This document shows positions 1 to 5,911 of a DNA stretch of 15,207 bases, one piece after another. The DNA is from an uncultured bacterium. Lineage in GTDB: Bacteria; Pseudomonadota; Gammaproteobacteria; Burkholderiales; Burkholderiaceae_F. The notes under the pieces are model-generated. The model was not told where the DNA came from, made no database searches, and was given only the letters and a program-made list of their open reading frames with translations. Position numbers and translations under genes: made by a program. Numbering within the stretch: position 1 is the first letter of the stretch; every line of letters begins with the position of its first letter. Location: NCBI GenBank assembly GCA_905215795.1, contig CAJMRV010000019.1:1-15207 (forward strand). Direction: 5' to 3'.

Positions 1-278
1 TGCGCGAACGCATGCCCGAGTGGCGCGAGGCGCATCCCGGCGTCGAAGAGATGACCGTGGCCGTCATGGGCTGCGTCGTCAACGGCCCGGGCGAGAGCCG
101 CCAGGCCGACATCGGCATCAGCCTCCCGGGGAGCGGCGAGAACGTCGTCGCCCCGGTCTATGTCAGGGGCGAGAAGGTCGCCAGCCTCAAGGGCGACGAC
201 ATCGGCCCGCGCTTTCAAGCTATGATTGAGGAATTCGTGCGGAACACGTATGTCCGCGGCCCCCAGGGCGACAAGTAA
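1..278 (+). CDS. ispG: 4-hydroxy-3-methylbut-2-enyl diphosphate synthase, C-terminal end (partial)
   Basis: This is the last ~91 codons of a gene that begins left of the window; the frame is open from base 3 and ends in TAA at 276-278. IspG (GcpE) is a cytosolic [4Fe-4S] enzyme making HMBPP from MEcPP in the non-mevalonate isoprenoid pathway. The fragment holds the C-terminal cluster-binding motif MGCVVNGPGES: the Cys codon at 72-74 and the Glu seven residues later correspond to E. coli Cys305 and Glu312, two of the four cluster ligands; the CxxC pair lies outside the window. The following ADIGIS and GEKV segments are also typical of the family. In-frame ATG codons such as 12 are internal methionines, not starts. 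hisS follows after 57 bases with no terminator visible, so the two are probably cotranscribed. The identification is firm; the N-terminal part cannot be assessed. Confidence 0.96.
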   Translation, partial: RERMPEWREAHPGVEEMTVAVMGCVVNGPGESRQADIGISLPGSGENVVAPVYVRGEKVASLKGDDIGPRFQAMIEEFVRNTYVRGPQGDK

Positions 279-335
279 GGAACACCGGGCACCGGCCGCG
301 CCGGCGCCCATTGCACCATCGGAACATTGCACATC

Positions 336-1622
336 ATGAAGAAAGAAAAATTCACCGGCGTCAAGGGCATGAACGACATGCTCCCGGAGGACGCCAGCGT
401 CTGGCAGCACCTCCAGAAGACCGCCCAGGGCGTCCTTGAACGCTACGGCTACCAGGAGATCCGCACGCCGATCCTCGAGGACACCCGCGTCTTCACGCGC
501 GGCGTCGGCGAAGTCACCGACATCGTCGAAAAGGAGATGTACTCCTTCGAGGACTCCATGAACGGGGACAAGCTCACGCTGCGCCCCGAGGGCACCTCCG
601 CCGTCGTGCGCTGCGTCAACGAGCACAACATGCTCTACGGCAAGCAGCAGCGCCTCTGGTACTGCGGCCCCATGTTCCGTCATGAACGTCCCCAGCGCGG
701 CCGCTACCGCCAGTTCCATCAGTTCGGCGCCGAAGCGCTCGGCATCCCCGATCCGGAAGTCGACGCCGAGATGCTCATCATGCTCAACCGCCTCTGGAAG
801 GAGCTGCGCATCGGCCACGTCCGCCTCGAACTCAACACGCTCGGCAACCTCGAGGAGCGCCGCGCCCACCGCGAGGCCCTGATCGCCTACTTCGAGGAGC
901 ACAAGGACGTGCTCGACGAGGACGCCAACCGCCGCCTCTACTCGAACCCGCTGCGCATCCTCGACACGAAGAACCCCGACATGCAGGAGCTCGTCGAGAA
1001 CGCCCCGCGCCTGCTCGACTTCCTCGGTGAGGAAAGCCGCGCCTTCCTCGCCCGCGTCGAGGAGCTCATCAGCGCCGCCGGCATCGACTACACGATCAAC
1101 CCGCGTCTCGTCCGCGGCCTTGACTACTACAACCACACCGTCTTCGAGTGGATCACGGACAAGCTCGGCGCCCAGGGCACCATCTGCGGCGGCGGTCGCT
1201 ACGACCCGCTGATCGAGATGCTCGGCGGCCGCGCCTCCGCCGGCGTGGGCTTCGCCCTCGGCATGGAACGCGTGATCGAACTCATGCGCGAATGCGGCAG
1301 CGTGCCCGTCGTCGCCCCGACCGACGTCTACATGCTCCACCACGGGGGCGAGACCGAAGTGCGCGCCATGAAGATCGCCGAAGCGCTCCGTGACCAGGGC
1401 GTTCGCGTCGTCATGACCGCCGGCTCCCAGAGCATCAAGTCCCAGATGAAGAAGGCCGACGCCTCGGGCGCCCGCTTCGCCGTCTTCGCCACCGCCGACG
1501 AACTCGCCGGCGGCAACGTGGGCGTCAAGGCCCTGCGTGAAGGCGAGACCCAATTCACCGAACAAACCCTCGTCGCCATCGATTCGATCGTCGAAACGAT
1601 GACGAAGAGCCTTGCTGTTTAA
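336..1622 (+). CDS. hisS: Histidine--tRNA ligase
   Basis: Cytosolic class II aminoacyl-tRNA synthetase charging tRNA-His with histidine using ATP. From ATG 336 the protein has 428 residues, close to the ~424 of E. coli HisS. Visible motifs: the N-terminal GVKGMNDMLPED segment, motif 2 beginning FRHERPQRGRYRQF at about residue 114, the histidine-specific LVRGLDYYN at 258-265 (R260 matches the catalytic Arg259 of E. coli), GGGRYDPLIEMLGG, and motif 3 AGVGFALGMER at 302-312. The last ~100 residues form the anticodon-binding domain (VYMLHHGG to the end). An in-frame TTG at 327 would add three residues, but the only purine-rich stretch upstream (GGAA at 321-324) is at a workable distance from ATG 336 and too close to TTG 327, so I chose 336. 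It lies between ispG and yfgM and appears to be part of the same transcript. Highly CGC-biased arginine codons suggest good expression. Confidence 0.97.
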   Translation: MKKEKFTGVKGMNDMLPEDASVWQHLQKTAQGVLERYGYQEIRTPILEDTRVFTRGVGEVTDIVEKEMYSFEDSMNGDKLTLRPEGTSAVVRCVNEHNMLYGKQQRLWYCGPMFRHERPQRGRYRQFHQFGAEALGIPDPEVDAEMLIMLNRLWKELRIGHVRLELNTLGNLEERRAHREALIAYFEEHKDVLDEDANRRLYSNPLRILDTKNPDMQELVENAPRLLDFLGEESRAFLARVEELISAAGIDYTINPRLVRGLDYYNHTVFEWITDKLGAQGTICGGGRYDPLIEMLGGRASAGVGFALGMERVIELMRECGSVPVVAPTDVYMLHHGGETEVRAMKIAEALRDQGVRVVMTAGSQSIKSQMKKADASGARFAVFATADELAGGNVGVKALREGETQFTEQTLVAIDSIVETMTKSLAV

Positions 1623-1654
1623 GACCGGAACAAAAGACTGAAGGAGTCCGAAGA

Positions 1655-2290
1655 ATGGCTTACGACTTAGAAGAACAAGAGAGCATCGACCAAATGAAGG
1701 CCTGGTGGGAGAAATGGGGCACCCCCATCACCACCGTCGTCTGCGTGGCCTGTCTGGCCTTCTCCGGGTGGAACGCCTGGCAGTGGTGGCAGCGCAAGCA
1801 GGCCAACGAAGCCCACGTCGTCTATGCCAACCTCATGACGGCCGCCGTCAAGGGCGACCTCAAGAACGTCGGTTCGCTCTCCGAGGGCCTGATCAAGGAT
1901 TACCCCTCGACCGTCTTCGCGCCTCTGGGCGCCCTCCTGAGCGCTCAGGCCGACTACGCCGCCTCTGACGCCGCCGCGGCCGAGAAGCGCCTCGAATGGG
2001 TCGCCACGCAGGACAAGTACCCCGAGTACCAGACGCTCGCCCGCTACCGTCTCGCCGGCATCCAGCTCGACAAGAAGGACTATGACGCCGCGATCGCCAC
2101 GCTCGAGGCCGCCAAGCCCAATTCGACCGAACGCCAGCTCGTCGACTCTCGCCTCGGCGACGTCTACGCCGCCAAGGGCGACCTGAAGAAGGCCCGCGAA
2201 TACTGGAAGAAGACGGCCGACGACGCCAAGACGACCTCGGCCATGAAGCAGTACGCGCTGCTGCGCCTCTCCACGACGCGCGCCGAGTAA
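1655..2290 (+). CDS. yfgM: YfgM family protein, ancillary SecYEG translocon subunit
   Basis: A 211-residue single-pass inner-membrane protein (E. coli YfgM is 206). The N-terminus is short and cytosolic (AYDLEEQESIDQMKAWWEKWG), followed by one hydrophobic helix at about residues 22-44, then a periplasmic helical domain with tetratricopeptide-like alternation (for example RYRLAGIQLDKKDYDAAIATLEA and RLGDVYAAKGDLKKAREYWKK). In E. coli YfgM associates with SecYEG and the chaperone PpiD and helps hand over exported proteins. A good ribosome site AAGGAG at 1641-1646 sits 8 bases before the ATG. It lies 32 bases after hisS and before bamB, the conserved order in beta- and gammaproteobacteria. The family assignment comes from the N-terminal signature plus context; the TPR region alone would be non-specific. 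Confidence 0.9.
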   Translation: MAYDLEEQESIDQMKAWWEKWGTPITTVVCVACLAFSGWNAWQWWQRKQANEAHVVYANLMTAAVKGDLKNVGSLSEGLIKDYPSTVFAPLGALLSAQADYAASDAAAAEKRLEWVATQDKYPEYQTLARYRLAGIQLDKKDYDAAIATLEAAKPNSTERQLVDSRLGDVYAAKGDLKKAREYWKKTADDAKTTSAMKQYALLRLSTTRAE

Positions 2291-2361
2291 GTCCGGGCCG
2301 CGGGCGCCTGAAGGGGCGGGGGATTTCCCTTCCCACCGTCGAGCGCCCGCTCCTGTTCGGG

Positions 2362-2398
2362 TACACTCCAAGGAAAGCGCCCGGGACGCCTCCCGGGC
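2362..2398 (+). promoter_or_regulatory. Candidate bamB promoter -10 and leader hairpin
   Basis: In the 136-base yfgM-bamB gap a TACACT hexamer (2362-2367) matches a -10 element. The best spaced -35 (TCGAGC, 2339-2344, 17-base spacer) is poor. Just downstream is a perfect inverted repeat, arms GCCCGGGA (2379-2386) and TCCCGGGC (2391-2398) with a 4-base loop. No T-run follows, so it looks like a leader hairpin and not a terminator. The bamB start codon is 28 bases beyond it. The promoter is weakly supported; the hairpin is clear at sequence level. Confidence 0.4.
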
Positions 2399-2426
2399 CG
2401 ACTCCCAGAACCATCCAGGACCAAAT

Positions 2427-3569
2427 ATGTTTAAGAAGACCTTTTTGAACGGTGCGGTTCTCGCGCTGATGTCCATGACGCTGGCCGGCTGCGGCCTGTT
2501 CAGCGGGTCCACGGCCCACGAGCCCGTCGACCTCGTCAACATCCAGCCCACCGAGAAGATCAACGCCGTCTGGAGCGCCTCCGTCGGCGAATCCGTCAAC
2601 GGCATGCTCACCCCGGTCGTCGTCGACAACGCCGTCTACGCCGCCGGCGGGAAGACCCTGCGCCGTCTCGACCCGGCCAACGGCCGCACCGTCTGGAGCG
2701 TCGACCTCGGCCACGACGTGGCCGCCGGCGTCGGTTCCGACGGCCTCACGCAGTGCGTCGTCACGGTCGACGGCATGCTCCACGCCTACAACGCCGAAGG
2801 CAAGGCCATGTGGACCGCCGCGCTCTCGACCGACGCCCAGATCCCGCCGCTCGTCGGCAACGGACTGGTCGTCGTGATGACGAGCGACTCGCGCATCGTC
2901 GCCTACGACGAAGCCACGGGCACGCCCCGCTGGCACTACCTCGGCCAGGTCCCGCCGCTCACCGTGCGCGTCTTCAAGGCGCTCAGCTGGTCGCCCGCGG
3001 GCATCCTCGTCGGCCAGGCCAACGGCCGTCTGCTCGCCCTCGATCCCGAAGGCAAGCCCGTCTTCGACCTCACGGTCGCCAACGCCTCCGGCATCACCGA
3101 GGTGGAACGCCTCGTCGACGTCGTCGGCCGTCCGCTCGTGAGCCCCAACGTCATCTGCGCGGCCGCCTTCCAGGGCGAGGCCGTGTGCATGCACGCCCAG
3201 AACGGCGCGCTCCTCTGGGTCGACAAGGTCGACGCGGTTACGGGCCCCGTCTCCGACGGCAACCTGATCTACGTCGTCGACAGCCGCGGCACGGTCCACG
3301 CCTACAACGGCGTGAACGGCCACAAGGTCTGGGAGAACGGCGAACTCACGTACCGCCAGGTCTCCACGCCGGTCCCCTTCGGTGACAACGGCGTCGCCGT
3401 GGGCGACTACGAGGGCGTCATCTCCGTGATGGACCGCGACACCGGCCGCTTCATCGCCAGGACGAAGCTCTCGGGCGCCGTCAACACCCCCGCCGTCCCG
3501 ATGGGCCACGGCGCCGTCTTCCAGACGGTCAAGGGCGACGTGACGTTCCTCACGCCCCAGAAGCTCTGA
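2427..3569 (+). CDS. bamB: Outer membrane protein assembly factor BamB (lipoprotein)
   Basis: A 380-residue lipoprotein of the beta-barrel assembly (BAM) complex, which helps BamA insert outer-membrane proteins. The N-terminus is a lipoprotein signal peptide: basic FKK, a hydrophobic stretch, and lipobox LAGC with the lipidated Cys at residue 22. Gly at +2 is compatible with outer-membrane sorting. The mature part consists of repeated PQQ-type beta-propeller blades (VVVDNAVYAAGGKTLRRLDPANGRTVW, VVVMTSDSRIVAYDEATGTPRWHY, LIYVVDSRGTVHAYNGVNGHKVWE and others), as expected for the eight-bladed BamB. The start is ATG 2427 with AGGA at 2417-2420, six bases upstream. It sits between yfgM and der, the usual position (yfgL is the old name). 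Unlike many relatives it is separated from der by 432 bases that carry their own promoter signal. Confidence 0.95.
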   Translation: MFKKTFLNGAVLALMSMTLAGCGLFSGSTAHEPVDLVNIQPTEKINAVWSASVGESVNGMLTPVVVDNAVYAAGGKTLRRLDPANGRTVWSVDLGHDVAAGVGSDGLTQCVVTVDGMLHAYNAEGKAMWTAALSTDAQIPPLVGNGLVVVMTSDSRIVAYDEATGTPRWHYLGQVPPLTVRVFKALSWSPAGILVGQANGRLLALDPEGKPVFDLTVANASGITEVERLVDVVGRPLVSPNVICAAAFQGEAVCMHAQNGALLWVDKVDAVTGPVSDGNLIYVVDSRGTVHAYNGVNGHKVWENGELTYRQVSTPVPFGDNGVAVGDYEGVISVMDRDTGRFIARTKLSGAVNTPAVPMGHGAVFQTVKGDVTFLTPQKL

Positions 3570-3595
3570 GCTCTCTGAACTCCGATCGACACAGG

Positions 3596-3629
3596 ACCCT
3601 GAGGCCCCAGGCCCCGGGGTTTCTTGTTT
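3596..3629 (+). terminator. Possible weak terminator after bamB
   Basis: About 27 bases after the bamB stop, short GC-rich complementary arms can stack: ACCC (3596-3599) with GGGT (3617-3620), and GGCC (3603-3606) with GGCC (3610-3613) around a CCA loop. A broken T-rich tract (TTTCTTGTTT, 3620-3629) follows. The stem is interrupted and the T tract imperfect, so this is a tentative call. The next ~80 bases (3630-3710) show nothing recognisable. Confidence 0.35.
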
Positions 3630-3710
3630 CCGGACTCCCGCACGGCTCCCGGTCGTGGCTTCCCACACGTTTTCTTGGGGTTTTTATGGGGGTCGGGGAT
3701 CGAGACAATG

Positions 3711-3716
3711 TATAAT
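3711..3716 (+). promoter_or_regulatory. Perfect TATAAT -10 element upstream of der
   Basis: A consensus -10 hexamer stands out in GC-rich surroundings. No good -35 hexamer lies 16-18 bases upstream (that stretch is G-rich). TG lies directly against the hexamer instead of one base away, so it is not a strict extended -10. If used, transcription would begin near 3723 and give der a leader of about 280 bases. Confidence 0.5.
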
Positions 3717-4001
3717 CGCCCCCAAAGAACCAGGACGCGAACCGCGGGGCACCGCAAGGGAGGCCCCTCCTCATGGCGGACGCGTGGAGACGGACCCGTG
3801 GCGCCACGGGGCGCCGTCCGGCCGGGCCGCAAGGGCGCCGGCGGCGCTGGTTCTCATTGATTCATCCGGGGGACGCCCGGGACGCCGTGAAGTGGTGGTC
3901 CCGACCGGCGAGGAGACACCCCCGTGGACGGCCGGAGCCGTCCGCCCCGCTGCGGCGGTCCAGAGACGCCGGCCGCAGGACAAACAAAGAGACATATTCA
4001 C
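3717..4001 (+). other. Long GC-rich structured leader ahead of der (non-coding)
   Basis: No gene is supported here; open frames crossing it are composition artefacts. It contains several inverted repeats. A composite stem spans 3789-3818: GACGG pairs with CCGTC around the 16-base perfect palindrome CCCGTGGCGCCACGGG (3795-3810). GCGCC/GGCGC arms lie at 3835-3847. A perfect hairpin occupies 3926-3943 (GGACGGC, loop CGGA, GCCGTCC), and CCGCC/GGCGG arms lie at 3942-3958. The heptamer GCCGTCC occurs twice (3813-3819 and 3937-3943), so the single GGACGGC at 3926-3932 could pair with either copy, giving mutually exclusive folds. The last ~25 bases before the der ATG turn A-rich and unstructured. It could be a regulatory leader or a small RNA upstream of der; the sequence alone does not decide. 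Confidence 0.4.
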
Positions 4002-5366
4002 ATGCTTCCAGTCATTTCCCTGGTGGGACGCCCCAACGTGGGCAAGTCCACCCTGTTCAACCGCCTCACGCGCAGCCGCGACGCCATCGTCGCCGACTAC
4101 GCCGGCCTCACGCGCGACCGCCAGTACGGCCAGGGACGCGTCGGCCCGATGCCCTACCTCGTGGTGGACACGGGCGGTTTCGAACCCGTTCGCAGCGAAG
4201 GCATCGTCAAGGCGATGGCCGGCCAGGCCGAACTCGCCATCGAGGAGGCCGACGTCGTCGTCTTCGTGTGTGACGCCCGCGTGGGCCTCACGCCGCACGA
4301 CATGCGCATCGCCAACTACCTGCGCACGATCGACCGCAAGATCCTGCTCGTCGTGAACAAGGCCGAGGGCCTCACCGAGGTCGCCGCCGCCGAGTTCTAC
4401 GAACTGGGTCTCGGCGAGCCGTACCTCATCTCCGCCGCACACGGCCAGGGCGTGCGCGCCGTCGTCGAGCTCGCGCTCGAACCCTACCTCGAAGCCTGGA
4501 AGGCCGAGGAGGAGGCACGCGCCAGCGCCGCCGAGGAGGAGGATTCCGACGAGCCCAAGCGCCTCAAGGTCACGCTCGCCGGCCGTCCGAACGCCGGCAA
4601 GTCCACGCTCATCAACGCCCTGATCGGTGAAGAGCGTCTGATCGCCTACGACATGCCGGGCACGACGCGCGACGCCATCAAGGTCGACTTCGAATACAAC
4701 GGCCGTCCCTACGAGCTCGTCGACACGGCGGGTCTCCGCAAGAAGGGCAAGGTCTTCGAGGCGATCGAGAAGTTCAGCGTGGTCAAGACGCTCCAGGCCA
4801 TCGAATCCGCCAACGTCGTGATCCTCGTGATCGACGCCAAGAGCGGCATCGCCGACCATGACGCCCACATCGCGGGCTACGTGCTCGACTCGGGCCGCGC
4901 CCTCGTGGTGGCCGTCAACAAGTGGGACCTCCTCGACAGCTACGAACGGCAGATGTTCGACCTCGACATGGAGAGGAAGCTCCACTTCCTGCGCTGGGCC
5001 CGCACGATCCACATCTCGGCCCTGAAGAGGAACGGGCTGAACCACCTCATGCGCGCCGTCGACGAAGCCCATGCCGCGGCCTACCGCAAGATCCCGACGA
5101 GCAAGCTCACCCGCGCGCTCCTCGAGGCGGTCTCCCGCCAGCAGCCCCCGCGCGCCCGCGGCGGCCGTCCGAAGCTGCGCTTCGCGCACCAGGGCGGATC
5201 GAACCCGCCCGTCGTGGTCATCCACGGCAACGCGCTCGAGGACGTCGGCCAGAGCTACAAGCGTTATCTCGAGAGCTTCTTCCGCGAGAAGTTCGACCTC
5301 GCCGGCACGCCGCTGAGGATCGAACTGAGGACGAAGGACAACCCCTACGTCGACAAGGACAAGTGA
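4002..5366 (+). CDS. der: Ribosome biogenesis GTPase Der (EngA)
   Basis: An essential double-GTPase that binds the 50S subunit during its maturation. It has 454 residues from ATG 4002 and two tandem G domains. Domain 1 has P-loop GRPNVGKS at 9-16, the G3 motif DTGGF at 56-60 and NKAE at 119-122. Domain 2 has GRPNAGKS at 194-201, YDMPGTTRD, DTAGLRKKGK and NKWD at 306-309. A C-terminal KH-like domain follows, with the family phrase RGGRPKLRFAHQGGSNPP. An acidic, Glu-rich linker (about 167-185) joins the G domains. The frame can be extended upstream to a GTG at 3924, but those 26 residues are unlike Der and the conserved protein starts MLPVISLVGRPNVGKS. The ribosome site before 4002 is weak (AAGAG at 3987-3991, 10 bases away). 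It is terminated cleanly at 5417-5449. Confidence 0.97.
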   Translation: MLPVISLVGRPNVGKSTLFNRLTRSRDAIVADYAGLTRDRQYGQGRVGPMPYLVVDTGGFEPVRSEGIVKAMAGQAELAIEEADVVVFVCDARVGLTPHDMRIANYLRTIDRKILLVVNKAEGLTEVAAAEFYELGLGEPYLISAAHGQGVRAVVELALEPYLEAWKAEEEARASAAEEEDSDEPKRLKVTLAGRPNAGKSTLINALIGEERLIAYDMPGTTRDAIKVDFEYNGRPYELVDTAGLRKKGKVFEAIEKFSVVKTLQAIESANVVILVIDAKSGIADHDAHIAGYVLDSGRALVVAVNKWDLLDSYERQMFDLDMERKLHFLRWARTIHISALKRNGLNHLMRAVDEAHAAAYRKIPTSKLTRALLEAVSRQQPPRARGGRPKLRFAHQGGSNPPVVVIHGNALEDVGQSYKRYLESFFREKFDLAGTPLRIELRTKDNPYVDKDK

Positions 5367-5416
5367 TTCCCTTCGGGTTTCCGATGAAACCAACGTGGAA
5401 TCAGGGATAAACCCTA

Positions 5417-5449
5417 ACGGGCGCTCCTTTTCCGGAGCGCCCGTTTTTT
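5417..5449 (+). terminator. Intrinsic terminator of der
   Basis: A perfect 11-base-pair stem (ACGGGCGCTCC at 5417-5427 with GGAGCGCCCGT at 5434-5444) with loop TTTTCC is followed by six T residues (5444-5449), 50 bases after the der stop. This is a strong factor-independent terminator. Its T-tract overlaps the -35 hexamer of the next promoter. Confidence 0.93.
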
Positions 5450-5477
5450 GAGAAAAGGACGCGCTCGGTGTTAAGAT
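5448..5477 (+). promoter_or_regulatory. Promoter of the hfq-hflX unit
   Basis: The -35 is TTGAGA (5448-5453) and the -10 is TAAGAT (5472-5477), with an 18-base spacer. A TG one base before the -10 (5469-5470) makes it an extended -10. It sits immediately after the der terminator and would give hfq a leader of about 140 bases. Confidence 0.7.
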
Positions 5478-5513
5478 ATATCGGACGGCGCGCCCGCCAG
5501 AGGGCGGCCATCG

Positions 5514-5554
5514 GTATTGGTCCGGATGTTGGGTGAGTCCTGATGAACCAATAC
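5514..5554 (+). promoter_or_regulatory. Stem-loop in the hfq leader
   Basis: A perfect 8-base inverted repeat, arms GTATTGGT (5514-5521) and ACCAATAC (5547-5554), encloses 25 bases that include GGA/TCC able to pair inside. A second small hairpin (CGCCC/GGGCG) lies just upstream, around 5491-5506. The right arm lies within the start of the short upstream ORF at 5543. hfq leaders are known sites of Hfq autoregulation in E. coli; whether this one is used that way is inference. Confidence 0.5.
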
Positions 5555-5623
5555 GACGCCTTTAGACAAACCAACAATGGTCGGCTTCCCCGCCCAATTC
5601 AGGGAACCGCCGGAGAACAATAA
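5543..5623 (+). CDS. Possible 26-codon upstream ORF (leader peptide) before hfq
   Basis: ATG 5543 opens a 26-codon frame beginning MNQYDAFRQTNN and ending with TAA at 5621-5623, one base before the hfq ATG at 5625. A Shine-Dalgarno-like GGTGAG lies at 5532-5537, five bases upstream. It starts inside the promoter-proximal stem-loop and contains the ribosome site of hfq (GGAG, 5612-5615), an arrangement suited to translational coupling. The predicted peptide is polar and matches nothing I recognise. A five-codon frame (ATG 5526 to TGA 5541-5543) overlaps its start. It could equally be a chance frame in the leader; codon usage is less CGC/GCC-biased than in neighbouring genes. Confidence 0.3.
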   Translation: MNQYDAFRQTNNGRLPRPIQGTAGEQ

Positions 5624-5624
5624 A

Positions 5625-5861
5625 ATGACAGCAAAAGGTCAGATGCTTCAGGACCCCTTCTTGAACATCCTCCGAAAGGAACACATCCCCGTTTCCATCT
5701 ACCTCGTCAACGGCATCAAGCTCCAGGGCCAGATCGAGAGCTTCGACCAGTACGTGGTCCTTCTGAGGAACACCGTCACGCAGATGGTCTACAAGCACGC
5801 CATCAGCACCGTCGTCCCGACGCGCGCCGTGAACATGCCGCAGGACTCCGGGGAGAACTAA
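5625..5861 (+). CDS. hfq: RNA-binding protein Hfq
   Basis: A hexameric Sm-like RNA chaperone that pairs small RNAs with mRNAs. It has 78 residues, the short form typical of betaproteobacteria (E. coli 102, with a longer tail). The Sm1 region is MLQDPFLNILRKEHIPVSIYLVNGIKLQGQIESFDQYVV, and Sm2 contains YKHAIST (Y56, K57, H58, the conserved proximal-face and intersubunit site). Q9 and D10 match the proximal-face residues of E. coli (Q8, D9). The tail is only about 12 residues, ending MPQDSGEN. Start ATG 5625 is preceded by GGAG (5612-5615) at nine bases. An in-frame upstream start at 5577 adds 16 residues unlike any Hfq. The promoter is at 5448-5477. hflX begins 34 bases downstream on the same transcript, the classic hfq-hflX pairing. 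Confidence 0.98.
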   Translation: MTAKGQMLQDPFLNILRKEHIPVSIYLVNGIKLQGQIESFDQYVVLLRNTVTQMVYKHAISTVVPTRAVNMPQDSGEN

Positions 5862-5873
5862 GATCGCGATCTT
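5860..5873 (+). repeat. 14-base perfect palindrome overlapping the hfq stop
   Basis: AAGATCGCGATCTT is a perfect palindrome that begins within the hfq TAA stop codon. With no spare loop it would make a short RNA hairpin (AAGAT/ATCTT around CGCG), or could be a protein-binding site on DNA. It lies 14 bases before the second palindrome at the hflX start. Confidence 0.6.
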
Positions 5874-5887
5874 CCAGATTGATTCGA

Positions 5888-5911
5888 CACGCGAGGTGGA
5901 CACCTCGCGTG
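5888..5911 (+). repeat. 24-base palindrome containing the hflX start codon
   Basis: Arms CACGCGAGGTG (5888-5898) and CACCTCGCGTG (5901-5911) are perfect reverse complements separated by GA. As RNA, an 8-pair GC-rich stem would carry the GTG start codon (5896-5898) in its loop or at the top of the stem. The structure is plain in the sequence; a role in controlling hflX translation or transcription is inference. Confidence 0.65.

Noticed and set aside
3924..4001. Upstream in-frame extension of der to GTG 3924
   Set aside because: The added residues are unlike Der, and the region is part of a strongly structured leader; family alignment favours ATG 4002.
3655..4356. A 233-codon + strand frame across the der leader and the start of der
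   Set aside because: It overlaps the well-supported der gene in another phase, shows no domain, and its composition (Arg/Pro/Ser/Thr) is typical of an out-of-frame reading.
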